64,000 nt of DNA, taken from contig CAYGPQ010000001.1 in NCBI GenBank assembly GCA_964351775.1, forward strand, positions 32,354-96,353, read 5' to 3'. Numbering within the stretch: position 1 is the stretch's first letter; every line of letters begins with the position of its first letter. A program made the position numbers and the translations under genes. Of this stretch, positions 16,730-26,237 are shown in pieces. This stretch comes from Kordia sp964351775 (GTDB taxonomy: Bacteria > Bacteroidota > Bacteroidia > Flavobacteriales > Flavobacteriaceae). The notes below the pieces were generated by a model. That model worked only from the letters and a program-made list of their open reading frames with translations, was not told where the DNA came from and made no database searches.

Positions 16730-19252
16730 TTAAAATCCTAAACTAAAATAGTAGGTAAACTTAAATGACAAGTTATCTTCAAATTGCGGTAAGTTGTAAG
16801 CTCCATATCTATACATAAAACTCAAGCCAAATCCTTGGAATAGCTTATTGATTTCAAATCCAGACTCAGAATATCCATGTTGTAGTGAATTGAATTCTTG
16901 TCCCAAATGCCGTTCAATGTTTTTAGCATCACCAATTGCAAAACGTGTAATTAAGGTCAATTCTGGGCGAAATTTTTTGGTAATTTTAAAAGGCTTAAAC
17001 TGATGTTTCCCTTGAATCATTACATATTTATCTGAAAAGAATTCGTTAAAATACATGGTTTCAAAACTATTTCTTCCAGCAATAGAGAAACGTTGTAATA
17101 ACTCATCTTTATTAGGATTGTTTGGTGATGTATGGTATAAGTGTGAAATTGGTATGTCGCCAATACCCAATCCACCTTTTACTAAGAATGAAGTAATTCC
17201 TTTGTCAATTGGTCGTATTTCGTGCACCATTCGCACATCTAGTTTTGTGTAGTTAAAATCGCCACCTAGGAAACCATTAAAACTTTGTGTTGCTTGAAAT
17301 GCAAATTGTGGAAATGCCTTTTTGATTTCTGTACGCCCGTGACGTGTTTGCATGTATTCACTAAAAGGATTCCATTGTACAGAAAAAGTAGCTTCCGTAA
17401 TGTCGTACGCATTAAAAATTTCACCATTATTCACAAAACCATAATCATAGGTTGATTCTACATTACTTCTGGAAAGCATCAAGTTTGCGTGTGTTTTCGC
17501 GGTAATTTGATGTTCAATGTTTGCGGTAAGACGTTTGACTTCATAAAATAAGTCAATATTGAATAATCGTGGTTCAAATAATGAAAAAGCACGTCTGTCT
17601 GTGATAAATCGAGAACTTCCTGTTTCTACTAAATCATCTGTATAGGAGATGCCAAACCAAGTTTGTGTCCGTTTGTCCAATCGCGCTGCAGCGCCCAAAC
17701 CAAATTTAAAATCTTTATCACGTGTTCCATATACTCCGTAACCGTTCAATCTATATTTGGTAGAAAAATTTGCATTGGTGACTCCGCCAAGTCCTAATCG
17801 GAATGCTTCGTAATTGTTGTATTTTAGTAAATAGCGCAAATCTAAATCGATATATTTTGTTGGATAATATCCTTTAAGTAGTTTTCGTGCGAAGTTGATA
17901 TCTTTTTCTACGCCATCTTCTGCAACTATACTATCTAATACAGCGTAGGTTTCTTTTCCTCGTTTGGTAATGCTATCGGTACGAAATTGATTCCAATACG
18001 TTTCATCTCTGTTATGTGCTTTATCGTCAATTTCAATAGACAATCCACGCCCTTGAATTTTCACAGGTTCATTGATGGCTAAATCAAAATTTTGTGTTTT
18101 TGAATTTAGGTAAATGAAGTCACTTACATCTTGCTTGTTGGTGCGTTCCGTCGTGGTGCTGTCTTGCTCTTTTCCACGTTGTACATTAATTGCAGTTCCA
18201 AAAAGTGATACAGAATCGTCTGTTTTTCCTTTTTGGATTTGAATTTCTTTGTCGGTTGGAAACCAAACTTCAAATGTTTTATTGTATTCAAAATTCTGAA
18301 CCGCTTTGATATCTATCACACCTTTAATTTCGGCAATTCCTTTTTGCAACGCGTATGATGTGCGATCAATATATAAAATACCTTCTAGTCCAGAAGTTTT
18401 TCCTTTCTTTTTTGGTCTATAATAAATCATATAGGATTCTCGATCACTATTTATTACGGTATCTAATATTTTATAATTGTAATTTGCTAACGCATTGTTG
18501 GCTAGTGGACTTACATACGAAGTTCCAAAAAGTTCATATTGATTTTGGTAGAATGAGAACGACTGAATTTTGATTCCTAAGACTTCATAAATAGGTTCTT
18601 TAAAACCTGCCATGCGTGTTGCCAAAATCTTTTCACGCTTTCCTTTAGTGGAACTAAACGAAACTTCACTGACTTTTTCCGTTAAGTAAATGTGGCTCCG
18701 CATCATGTCTTTTTTGAAACTGTAGTTAGAAGAATCGATTTCTTTGAAGACTAATTTTCCATCTTTTTTTGTATAAATAGAATCGAGTTGTCCGTTGATA
18801 GAATCAGGATTCGCAGTGACTAATAGCTTGTTGTATGAATTTAGCTTGAATGAATTTAGTTTGCGTTCTGGATCATTTTCCTTTTTACGGCTTATAGCGT
18901 TGCGTAAAATTTGCAATGCAGGATTTTCTTTATTGTATAATACAACAGCATCTAACGATTCTTGAGAAGGTTCTAATTGTATTTTAAGATAGGTTGTATT
19001 TTTTTCAATAGGAATGGTGACGGTTTTGTAACCGATGTATGAAACGCGAATAGAAGTAATTTCTTTTTGTAAGTTAAGCGTAAACTTTCCTTCCGCATCC
19101 GTGATGGTTCCTTTGGTAGGTGAAATGAAAATATTAGCAAAAGGTAAAGATTCCTTGGATTGCTTATCGGTCACAACTCCTGAAATTTGTTGCTGTGCAA
19201 AGGCAGCAATTGAAGAAAGGAGTAAAATAAAAATCAATACTGATTTTTTCAT
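16730..19252 (-). CDS. DUF5686 outer-membrane protein with carboxypeptidase-like regulatory domain
   Basis: This 840-aa protein has a signal peptide (residues 1-19, ending AFAQQ). A CarboxypepD_reg-like beta-sandwich covers about 22-95 (ISGVVTDKQSKESLPFANIF). A long region typical of DUF5686 leads to a C-terminal beta-barrel ending in aromatic-rich strands (FKFTYYFSLGF). Such proteins are abundant in Bacteroidota outer membranes and resemble TonB-dependent receptors without plug or TonB box; their substrate is unknown. It is co-directional with the RND permease downstream. Confidence 0.88.
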   Translation of the reverse strand: MKKSVLIFILLLSSIAAFAQQQISGVVTDKQSKESLPFANIFISPTKGTITDAEGKFTLNLQKEITSIRVSYIGYKTVTIPIEKNTTYLKIQLEPSQESLDAVVLYNKENPALQILRNAISRKKENDPERKLNSFKLNSYNKLLVTANPDSINGQLDSIYTKKDGKLVFKEIDSSNYSFKKDMMRSHIYLTEKVSEVSFSSTKGKREKILATRMAGFKEPIYEVLGIKIQSFSFYQNQYELFGTSYVSPLANNALANYNYKILDTVINSDRESYMIYYRPKKKGKTSGLEGILYIDRTSYALQKGIAEIKGVIDIKAVQNFEYNKTFEVWFPTDKEIQIQKGKTDDSVSLFGTAINVQRGKEQDSTTTERTNKQDVSDFIYLNSKTQNFDLAINEPVKIQGRGLSIEIDDKAHNRDETYWNQFRTDSITKRGKETYAVLDSIVAEDGVEKDINFARKLLKGYYPTKYIDLDLRYLLKYNNYEAFRLGLGGVTNANFSTKYRLNGYGVYGTRDKDFKFGLGAAARLDKRTQTWFGISYTDDLVETGSSRFITDRRAFSLFEPRLFNIDLFYEVKRLTANIEHQITAKTHANLMLSRSNVESTYDYGFVNNGEIFNAYDITEATFSVQWNPFSEYMQTRHGRTEIKKAFPQFAFQATQSFNGFLGGDFNYTKLDVRMVHEIRPIDKGITSFLVKGGLGIGDIPISHLYHTSPNNPNKDELLQRFSIAGRNSFETMYFNEFFSDKYVMIQGKHQFKPFKITKKFRPELTLITRFAIGDAKNIERHLGQEFNSLQHGYSESGFEINKLFQGFGLSFMYRYGAYNLPQFEDNLSFKFTYYFSLGF

Positions 19253-19438
19253 CTGTTATGGTGTGTTTTATATGTCAGATGGAACTCGTCAATAATTATA
19301 TTCGTTGGTGTCAACGTTTTTATTATGACTCATTTCATGGCAGCTTTATTCTTAAAACGAATATACTGGTATAATGTTACAAAAAATAAAGCGACCAAAG
19401 GCCGCCTTATTTTGGGTTTATTAAAAGTTTAACGTTTT

Positions 19439-19993
19439 TTAAACGGTCATAATTTCTTTTTCTTTCAATACTAAGATTTCATCAATCTTAATAATATAGC
19501 TATCCGTTAATTTTTGCACATCAATCTCAGCATTTTTCTTTGCATCATCAGAAACATCTAACTTTTTAATTTCTTTATTTGCTTCTTGTCGTGCATTTCT
19601 AATTCCAACTTTTGCATCCTCACCTTCGCCTTTCGTTTGTTTTGCTAAATCTCTACGGCGTTCTTCTGTTAATGGTGGAACGTTGATAATTACTGTATCG
19701 CCATTATTCATAGGATTGAAACCAAGATTTGCGAGCATAATTCCTTTTTCAATAGGTTGAATCATACTTTTTTCCCAAGGTTGAATGGTAATTGTACGAG
19801 CATCCGTACTATTAACGTTTGCTACTTGTGATAATGGTGTTTGTGAACCATAATAATCTACCATTACATTGGAAAGCATTGCAGGAGAAGCTTTTCCAGC
19901 TCTAATCCCTAATAATTGTTTCTTTAAATGTGCAATGGCACTATCCATACTTTCTTCGGTAGAATCTATGATAAATTTAATGTCTTCGTCCAT
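19439..19993 (-). CDS. frr: Ribosome recycling factor
   Basis: This 184-aa protein is of standard RRF length. It has the family sequences VDYYGSQTPLSQVANV near residues 46-61 and IIKIDEILVLKEKEIMTV at the C-terminus. With EF-G it splits post-termination ribosomes. It is the last gene of the rplM-to-frr block and lies 114 bases after pyrH in the classical pyrH-frr order. Confidence 0.97.
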   Translation of the reverse strand: MDEDIKFIIDSTEESMDSAIAHLKKQLLGIRAGKASPAMLSNVMVDYYGSQTPLSQVANVNSTDARTITIQPWEKSMIQPIEKGIMLANLGFNPMNNGDTVIINVPPLTEERRRDLAKQTKGEGEDAKVGIRNARQEANKEIKKLDVSDDAKKNAEIDVQKLTDSYIIKIDEILVLKEKEIMTV

Positions 19994-20107
19994 ACTGTTT
20001 AAAATTATTAATGAAAGTGGTCATCCTACTTTCGCTATATCATTACTAATTTAAAATATTTTTTTGTTATTGTTTGAATAAAATCAAAAACTACGCCATA
20101 TTTTGGC

Positions 20108-20815
20108 TTACAGGTTTACTTTGGTTCCAATATTTTCTCCAGAAACGACTTTGAGTAAATTTCCGCGTGTGTTCATATCAAACACAATAATTGGCAATTC
20201 GTTTTCTTGACTTAGTGTAAAAGCTGTTGTGTCCATTACTTTGAGTCCTTGCTTTAAAACTTCGTCAAACGAAATATAATCAAATTTAATTGCGGATGTA
20301 TTCTTTTCAGGATCTTTATCATAAATACCATCCACACGTGTTCCTTTTAGGATAACATCGGCATGTACTTCAATGGCGCGTAATACTGCGGCAGAATCCG
20401 TCGTGAAGTAAGGATTTCCAGTTCCTGCACCGAAAATAACCACACGTCCTTTTTCTAAGTGACGAATCGCTTTTCTTTTGATATAAGGTTCTGCAACTTC
20501 TTTAATTTCTAGGGCTGTTAACAAACGCGTGTGCACATCAGCATCTTCCAAAGCACTTTGCAGTGCCAAACCGTTGATGACAGTTGCAAGCATTCCCATG
20601 TGATCTCCTTGTACTCTGTCCATACCATTACTGGCACCTGCAACACCTCTAAAAATATTTCCACCACCAATAACAATGGCTACTTCGATTCCTAGTTCTA
20701 CGACTTCTTTAATTTCTTGCGCATATATGGCTAAACGTTTTGGATCAATTCCATATTGTCTGTCGCCCATGAGCGCTTCGCCCGATAATTTGAGTAAAAT
20801 TCTTTTGTATTGCAT
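20108..20815 (-). CDS. pyrH: Uridylate kinase (UMP kinase)
   Basis: This 235-aa amino-acid-kinase-fold enzyme converts UMP to UDP. Evidence includes YKRILLKLSGEALMGD at the N-terminus, the glycine-rich VAIVIGGGNIFRG, and FGAGTGNPYFTTDSAA in the nucleotide-binding part. I use the ATG at 20813-20815, since the upstream ATG adds 11 residues and overlaps the transcription start predicted from the promoter at 20836-20864. Order tsf-pyrH-frr is conserved, but a terminator and separate promoter split pyrH from tsf here. Confidence 0.96.
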   Translation of the reverse strand: MQYKRILLKLSGEALMGDRQYGIDPKRLAIYAQEIKEVVELGIEVAIVIGGGNIFRGVAGASNGMDRVQGDHMGMLATVINGLALQSALEDADVHTRLLTALEIKEVAEPYIKRKAIRHLEKGRVVIFGAGTGNPYFTTDSAAVLRAIEVHADVILKGTRVDGIYDKDPEKNTSAIKFDYISFDEVLKQGLKVMDTTAFTLSQENELPIIVFDMNTRGNLLKVVSGENIGTKVNL

Positions 20816-20835
20816 TGTTTGTTGTGATGAGTTTT

Positions 20836-20864
20836 GCAAATATAACAAATAATGAAGTGTACAA
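20836..20864 (-). promoter_or_regulatory. pyrH promoter (TTTG-N17-TATATTTG)
   Basis: On the minus strand TTTG (20864-20861), a 17-base spacer and TATATTTG (20843-20836) match the Bacteroidota consensus. The start would lie near 20829, about 14 bases before the pyrH ATG. This supports the shorter pyrH start. Confidence 0.7.
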
Positions 20865-20980
20865 AAATGTTTTTAGTAGTGAAGCTTTATTTTATTTATT
20901 GATGATTATTTTGACTCTTATCATTTTTGGTAGTTTTAAGATTTTGCATATATGTAATATAATATATATTGTGCTTAAAA

Positions 20981-21016
20981 TAAAAAGGGTTGTCAAATAT
21001 TTGACAACCCTTTTTT
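20981..21016. terminator. Bidirectional terminator after tsf
   Basis: A near-perfect palindrome of 16-bp arms (AAAAAGGGTTGTCAAA with its complement, centre TA) has T runs on both sides. It ends the rplM-rpsI-rpsB-tsf transcript before pyrH. Confidence 0.92.
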
Positions 21017-21047
21017 ATGCTAATAACTCCGAAGAGTATATTTTAGT

Positions 21048-22013
21048 TTATCCTAAAGATACACGTTTGAATCCAGTTACATGAACGTCTCCGTAAGAAG
21101 CAACATATTGAGCAACCGTAGACTTTTCATCTTTGATAAAGTTTTGGTCCAATAAACATTGTTCTTGGTCTAATGTAGTGTTATCTGAAATGAATCTTTC
21201 CATTTTTCCTGGTAAGATACGATCCCAAATTTTCTCTGGTTTTCCTTCTGCAGCTAATTCCGCTTTTGCAGCAGCTTCTGCTTTTGCTAAAACTTCTTCA
21301 GATAATTGAGACATAGAAATGTATTGAGGAACATTTTTCAATGTTTTCCCTAAACGTCCTAACTCTTCGTTATCTTTTTCAATAGCAGCAATTCTTGCTT
21401 CAGTTTCAGAGGCAACAAATGCAGGATCAAAATCTTTGTAAGATAAAGTCGTTGCACCCATAGAAGCAATTTGCATTGCTACGTCTTTTGCTAATGTTTC
21501 AACATTATCAACGTTTGCAGATAATCCAACAATAGCAGCAATTTTATTGATGTGTACGTAAGAACCAACGTAAGGAGCTTCGATTTTTTCGAAACCACTA
21601 ATGTCAATTTTTTCACCAATAACACCTGTTTGTTCTATAAGTTTATCAGCAACTGTCATTCCACCGAAGTCAGCAGCTAAAAATTCTTCTTTTGTATTGT
21701 GCTCAATAGCCAAGTCAGCAAATTGTTTTGCTAGGTTTACAAAACTTTCGTTTTTTCCAACGAAATCAGTTTCACAACCTAAAACAATTGCAACACCTGC
21801 CGTATTGTCCGCATTTAATTTTGCAACAGCAACACCTTCAGACGATTCACGATCTGCTCTTTTAGCAGCAACTTTTTGACCTTTCTTACGAAGAATGTCA
21901 ATTGCTTTATCGAAATCACCTTCAGCTTCTACTAATGCTTTTTTGCAGTCCATCATTCCTGCACCGGTAGTTTTTCTTAATTTACCTACTTCTGCGGCTG
22001 TAATTTTTGCCAT
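21048..22013 (-). CDS. tsf: Elongation factor Ts
   Basis: This 321-aa nucleotide-exchange factor for EF-Tu has an N-terminal UBA-like domain with VGKLRKTTGAGMMDCKKALV and EAEGDFDKAIDILRKKGQK. The core contains VIVLGCETDFVGKNESF-type sequence, here VAIVLGCETDFVGKNESFVN (near 73-92), the EF-Tu-contacting signature. It follows rpsB by 99 bases. That interval has a 10-bp inverted repeat that may modulate expression. Confidence 0.97.
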   Translation of the reverse strand: MAKITAAEVGKLRKTTGAGMMDCKKALVEAEGDFDKAIDILRKKGQKVAAKRADRESSEGVAVAKLNADNTAGVAIVLGCETDFVGKNESFVNLAKQFADLAIEHNTKEEFLAADFGGMTVADKLIEQTGVIGEKIDISGFEKIEAPYVGSYVHINKIAAIVGLSANVDNVETLAKDVAMQIASMGATTLSYKDFDPAFVASETEARIAAIEKDNEELGRLGKTLKNVPQYISMSQLSEEVLAKAEAAAKAELAAEGKPEKIWDRILPGKMERFISDNTTLDQEQCLLDQNFIKDEKSTVAQYVASYGDVHVTGFKRVSLG

Positions 22014-22038
22014 TTTATGTGTGTTTTAATGTTTAATA

Positions 22039-22093
22039 CGTTCATTCAGCATTTCGTAGATTAATACTAAAATCAATCTTTGATGAATGAACG
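22039..22093 (-). promoter_or_regulatory. Inverted repeat in the rpsB-tsf intergenic region
   Basis: CGTTCATTCA (22039-22048) and TGAATGAACG (22084-22093) are perfect 10-bp arms around a 35-base AT-rich loop. No T tract follows, so a terminator is unlikely. An mRNA processing or attenuation structure is possible. Confidence 0.45.
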
Positions 22094-22112
22094 CATCAAC
22101 GTTAAATAATAA

Positions 22113-22961
22113 TTAGTTTGTTTCTTCTTCTTTTGCTGGAGTTTCTTCTGTTGCAGCAGGAGCTTCAGGTGCAACAGGAGTTTCTGTTACAGCTTTTGGA
22201 GCTGGAGTTTCTTTTGCCGCTTTTGGAGCAGCAACTTCTTCTTTATCAGCTTTCTTAGCATCCTTTTCAGCTTTTCTCTCCGATAAACCTTCGATTACTG
22301 CATCAGTAACGTGCGTTAAAATCTTCTCGATTGATTTTGAAGCATCATCATTTGCTGGAATTACATAATCTACCTGTCTTGGGTCAGAGTTTGTATCAAC
22401 CATTGCAAAAATTGGAATGTTTAATTTTTGAGCTTCTTTAATCGCGATGTGTTCACGTTTGATATCTACAATGAATAATGCACCTGGAAGACGCGTCATG
22501 TCATTGATTGAACCTAAGTTTTTCTCTAATTTTGCTCTTAAACGATCTACTTGTAAGCGTTCTTTCTTAGATAAAGTAAGGAACGTTCCATCTTTTTTCA
22601 TTCTATCAATTGAAGCCATTTTTTTAACAGCTTTTCTGATCGTTACAAAGTTTGTTAACATTCCACCTGGCCATCTTTCAGTGATGTAAGGCATGTTAGC
22701 ATTCCCTGCTTTTTCAGCAACAATATCTTTTGCTTGTTTTTTGGTAGCTACGAAAAGTATTTTTCTACCAGATGCTGCAATTTTCTTTAAAGCTTCGTTA
22801 GCTTCTTCGATTTTAGCAGCGGTCTTATATAAATTGATAATGTGGATTCCATTGCGCTCCATGTAGATGTACGGCGCCATGTTTGGATCCCATTTTCTTG
22901 TCAAGTGTCCAAAATGTACACCTGCTTCAAGTAAGTCTTTAACTTCTATGTTATTTGCCAT
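22113..22961 (-). CDS. rpsB: 30S ribosomal protein S2
   Basis: This 282-aa protein starts with the S2 signature LLEAGVHFGHLTRKWDPNM and contains RWPGGMLTNFVTIRKAVKKM and PGALFIVDIKREHIAIKEA. The conserved body ends near residue 228. The last ~55 residues are a low-complexity tail rich in Ala, Lys, Glu, Pro and Thr, a common Bacteroidota feature that is likely disordered. It sits between rpsI and tsf in the standard order. Confidence 0.97.
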   Translation of the reverse strand: MANNIEVKDLLEAGVHFGHLTRKWDPNMAPYIYMERNGIHIINLYKTAAKIEEANEALKKIAASGRKILFVATKKQAKDIVAEKAGNANMPYITERWPGGMLTNFVTIRKAVKKMASIDRMKKDGTFLTLSKKERLQVDRLRAKLEKNLGSINDMTRLPGALFIVDIKREHIAIKEAQKLNIPIFAMVDTNSDPRQVDYVIPANDDASKSIEKILTHVTDAVIEGLSERKAEKDAKKADKEEVAAPKAAKETPAPKAVTETPVAPEAPAATEETPAKEEETN

Positions 22962-23128
22962 TTTTGTAAATAGTTTACGTTCGTTGAATTAGCAATAGGT
23001 AAGTAGCAATACTCATTGGTCTTATCTATTTAGATGCTAAACTAATTTTCGCTATGCGAAACAACGACAACATGTTTTTAATTTCAATAATAAATGAACT
23101 GTACGTTTTTTTCAAAAAACGACAAAAA

Positions 23129-23515
23129 TTAACGCTTAGAGAACTGGAATTTCTTACGAGCTTTCTTCTGTCCAAATTTCTTACGTTCTACCATTCTTGG
23201 ATCTCTTGTTAGTAATCCTTCTGGTTTAAGTACCAATCTGTTTTCAGGATCGATCTCACATAAAATTCTTGAGATTGCCAAACGAACAGCTTCAGCTTGT
23301 CCAGTAGATCCACCACCGTATACATTTACTTTTACATCATACGTATCAACTGTTTCTGTTAAAGCGAACGGTTGTTTTACTTTGTACTGTAATGTTGGTG
23401 TTGGGAAATACGTTTCAAACGATTTCTTGTTTACGGTAATGTTTCCAGTTCCTGGAGTAACATATACACGCGCAACAGCGGTCTTTCTACGACCAATTTT
23501 GTGAATAACTTCCAT
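23129..23515 (-). CDS. rpsI: 30S ribosomal protein S9
   Basis: This 128-aa protein begins with IHKIGRRKTAVARVYVTPGT. It contains GGGSTGQAEAVRLAISRIL and ends KKARKKFQFSKR, the universal basic S9 tail ending in Lys-Arg that reaches toward the P-site tRNA. It starts one base after rplM ends, so the two are co-translated. Confidence 0.98.
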   Translation of the reverse strand: MEVIHKIGRRKTAVARVYVTPGTGNITVNKKSFETYFPTPTLQYKVKQPFALTETVDTYDVKVNVYGGGSTGQAEAVRLAISRILCEIDPENRLVLKPEGLLTRDPRMVERKKFGQKKARKKFQFSKR

Positions 23516-23516
23516 G

Positions 23517-23972
23517 TTACATTAAATCATTTAAGTTAATAGTTGTTGGTTTTTGTGCACCTTGATCGTGCTCTGGTCCAACATAAACTTTTAGGTTACG
23601 GAATAAAGCGCTACCTAATTTGTTTTTTGGTAACATTCCTTTTATTGATTTTTCCACTATTCTTGCTGGATCTTTTCCGAAAAGTTCCGTAGCAGTAAGT
23701 GATCTTTGACCACCTGGATAACCTGTGTGACGAATATAAGATTTGTCAGTCCACTTGTTTCCAGTTAAGATGATTTTCTCTGCATTGATAATAACAACAT
23801 TATCTCCGCAATCAGCATGTGGTGTAAAGCTAGGCTTGTACTTACCTCTAAGTAATTTTGCTACCTTAGAAGCCATACGCCCTAGCGTTTGTCCTTCAGC
23901 ATCAACCAAAACCCATTGCTTATCTGCAGTAGCTTTGTTTGCCGAAATTGTTTTGTAGCTTAATGTGTCCAC
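23517..23972 (-). CDS. rplM: 50S ribosomal protein L13
   Basis: This 151-aa protein carries L13 landmarks WVLVDAEGQTLGRMASKVAK, YKPSFTPHADCGDNVVIINA and SIKGMLPKNKLG. It is the promoter-proximal gene of the ribosomal block. A consensus promoter 50-80 bases upstream implies a short leader of about 42 nt, with no room for a large structured leader. Confidence 0.98.
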   Translation of the reverse strand: MDTLSYKTISANKATADKQWVLVDAEGQTLGRMASKVAKLLRGKYKPSFTPHADCGDNVVIINAEKIILTGNKWTDKSYIRHTGYPGGQRSLTATELFGKDPARIVEKSIKGMLPKNKLGSALFRNLKVYVGPEHDQGAQKPTTINLNDLM

Positions 23973-24021
23973 ACTAATTTTATTTAATTATTAAACATTC
24001 CTATCTCTTAAAAAGAGTCTG

Positions 24022-24052
24022 CAAAGGTAAGATTAATTATTTAGATAACAAA
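24022..24052 (-). promoter_or_regulatory. rplM operon promoter, exact Bacteroidota consensus
   Basis: On the minus strand TTTG (24052-24049), a 19-base spacer and TACCTTTG (24029-24022) match TTTG-N19-TAnnTTTG exactly. The transcription start should be near 24015. Confidence 0.85.
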
Positions 24053-24250
24053 TACTAAGAGAAGAATCCTGAAATTAGTTAAAAGTATTGGTTTTCATTA
24101 GCTTACTTTATTATTTTTCATTTGTGTCAAACAGCATTTACTAATGAAGTTCTATTCGTAAGGTAATAGTATACGGTAAACTCATTTCAAACTATCAAAA
24201 AATAGCTCGAAAACATATTTTTACTGCTATCTTTATAGAAATTTTAGCAA

Positions 24251-25252
24251 ATGAAATTTTTGTCAAAAATAAAGAAGTTTTTTGTGAATGCCAGTATCAT
24301 CGTATTGGTGACTTTTGTATTGTTTGAAATTTTATATCGAAATTCAATCATTGATTTTTATAAAGCTGAAACTTCTCATTTGAATGCTGAAGCAGATTTA
24401 GAGAAAACTTCCGTAGATTTTTTGGTGTTTGGTGACTCTTTCTCAGCTACAGCTACTGACATGAATTATATTGATAAGTTGAAAAAAAATAATCCCAATC
24501 AATCATTTGTGAACGTGAGTATTCCTGGAATTGGAATTCGGCAAGTGAATACCTTCGCGAAAGCAAAAATCAAAAAACATCAACCGAAAGCAATTATTTA
24601 TCAAATATATGTCGGAAACGATTTGATAGATGTTGACCATTTGTGGAGTTGGGAAAAGTTTTCCATTGCCAGAAATTTATATTGGGAAGCGTCTGATTAT
24701 TTTCTGAGCTTGTCCTATTTGAATCATAAAGCAACCGTTTTTAGTCCGCGCGTAAATAACAGAACGTACACGATGGCAACGGACGATTTTTCTCCAAATT
24801 ATTACGATCAGCGAACGAAACAATTTTTAAACTTTGATCGTTCCTACTTTAATAACACATTGATGCTTAAAGCACCTTTTAAGGAACGTTATGACGCTTG
24901 GTTGGAACATATTCAAACTTTCTTAGAAACTGTTCCTAAAAACATTCCGGTGTTTTTGGTGTGGATTCCGCATTGTTCGCAAGTAAACGATTATTATGTG
25001 GACAATTTGAATCAGTTAGGTGCTACTTTTGACGATTTACAAACAATTCAACAAACCGATTATCCATTCTTCGCGCAAGCAAAAAAGGATTTAAAAGCAT
25101 TCACAAATGTGACACAATTAAATCCTTTAGAAACTTTTCAAGCAAACGACACTGCTAACTATCGGTTGTATTTTGCCAACGATCCACATATTAACAATAA
25201 TGGAAATGTGGTGTTGAGTAATTTTTTACAGGCTGAGATTCCTTTTCGTTAA
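24251..25252 (+). CDS. Membrane-anchored SGNH/GDSL-type protein (first of four)
   Basis: This 333-aa protein has an uncleaved N-terminal membrane helix (residues 12-29), then an extracytoplasmic SGNH fold. Block I is LVFGDSFSA (Ser near 63), block II is VSIPGIGIRQ, and the catalytic pair is DPHINNNGN near 310. These residues fit an esterase or O-acyltransferase partner working on envelope polymers. It is about 330 bases upstream of, and distinct in sequence from, the other SGNH proteins in this region. It stands alone on the plus strand, facing the TerC gene across an inverted repeat pair. Confidence 0.8.
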   Translation: MKFLSKIKKFFVNASIIVLVTFVLFEILYRNSIIDFYKAETSHLNAEADLEKTSVDFLVFGDSFSATATDMNYIDKLKKNNPNQSFVNVSIPGIGIRQVNTFAKAKIKKHQPKAIIYQIYVGNDLIDVDHLWSWEKFSIARNLYWEASDYFLSLSYLNHKATVFSPRVNNRTYTMATDDFSPNYYDQRTKQFLNFDRSYFNNTLMLKAPFKERYDAWLEHIQTFLETVPKNIPVFLVWIPHCSQVNDYYVDNLNQLGATFDDLQTIQQTDYPFFAQAKKDLKAFTNVTQLNPLETFQANDTANYRLYFANDPHINNNGNVVLSNFLQAEIPFR

Positions 25253-25282
25253 TTTTTTCATTCCAATTTCGGCATCAATACA

Positions 25283-25386
25283 CGTCACTTCGAGTGGCGA
25301 ATCTGTGATTCGTTGTATCGAGAAGTACTCGGAATTAACAGTAGATCTCGATACAAAATTCTTGCAGAATTTCACTCGATCTGACG
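25283..25386. repeat. Inverted pair of dispersed hairpin repeats
   Basis: Unit A (25283-25329) begins CGTCACTTCGAGTG and ends GTATCGAGAAGTAC. Unit B (25344-25386) is the same module reversed, beginning ATCTCGATAC and ending CTCGATCTGACG. Each has its own inner stem with different sequence (CGAATC/GATTCG in A, AAATTCT/AGAATTT in B). Single copies occur at 51209-51252, 51849-51890 and 55943-55988. Confidence 0.8.
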
Positions 25387-25393
25387 ATTTTGG

Positions 25394-26221
25394 CTATACT
25401 TCTTCTTTTTCTTCCGCAGCTTTATCCATCATTTCTTTTTTTGCCAATAAATTCTTTTGGTAACGTCCTTGAACAATATCAATAATCACTAAGGTAATAA
25501 TGACAAAGTAGAAGGTTGTTTTACTCATTGGTGTGACGTGATTTCCAAATAATTGCAAGTGTGCTAAATGACCACCTTCTGATAATAACATGATTCCGAC
25601 AATGAACAGAATAAATAATCCCAATACTTCATACATTTTGTTCTTTTGTAAAAAGTCGGACACTTTATCTGCCATCACAATCATTAACAAACCGCCTAAT
25701 ACAACGGCAACAGTCATTAAAATAAGCTGCGGTGTTTTGTCCATATCACTGGTCAATGCCATGGCACTCAAGATAGAATCAAACGAGAATACCAAGTTCA
25801 TCACTACAATCCATATGATGACACTTTTTACAGATTTCTTTTTTACCGTATCGGTTTTTTCATGCTCTTTCATTAACATCATGTGCCAAATTTCTTTGAC
25901 AGCGGTGTAAATGATAAAAACGCCTCCGGCCAATACAATAATACTATGTCCGTTAAAATCAAATTCGAGGAACGAATTGCTGTGCATGGATAGAAACGGT
26001 TCCTGAAAAAATTCGATCAATTGTAATAATGCAAACAATAATAGAATTCGTAATACAATAGCCAAACCAACGCCCATTTTTCGAACATACGATTGTTTAT
26101 CTTTTGGTGCTTTTTGCGATTCTAACGAAATATATAATAGGTTGTCAAATCCCAAAACAGCTTGCAATAACACAAGCATAAATAAAGTGAAAAGACTGTC
26201 TAAGGTTAAAAGTTGTTCCAT
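25394..26221 (-). CDS. TerC family integral membrane protein
   Basis: This 275-aa protein has seven or eight membrane segments. It has the TerC-type acidic intramembrane motifs GFDNLLYISLE (near 24-34) and FSFDSILSAMALTSD (near 148-162). Recent work on the family links it to manganese export for secreted or membrane metalloenzymes; which metal applies here is not visible. The C-terminus is a charged cytoplasmic tail (AKKEMMDKAAEEKEEV). It follows the SGNH gene by 16 bases on the same strand, so it may share the envelope-cluster transcript. Confidence 0.88.
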   Translation of the reverse strand: MEQLLTLDSLFTLFMLVLLQAVLGFDNLLYISLESQKAPKDKQSYVRKMGVGLAIVLRILLLFALLQLIEFFQEPFLSMHSNSFLEFDFNGHSIIVLAGGVFIIYTAVKEIWHMMLMKEHEKTDTVKKKSVKSVIIWIVVMNLVFSFDSILSAMALTSDMDKTPQLILMTVAVVLGGLLMIVMADKVSDFLQKNKMYEVLGLFILFIVGIMLLSEGGHLAHLQLFGNHVTPMSKTTFYFVIITLVIIDIVQGRYQKNLLAKKEMMDKAAEEKEEV

Positions 26222-26237
26222 ATTTTTTTATATATAA

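Noticed and set aside
20815..21084. Plus-strand 89-residue frame between pyrH and tsf
   Set aside because: It crosses the pyrH promoter and the bidirectional terminator, and has AT-rich low-complexity sequence.
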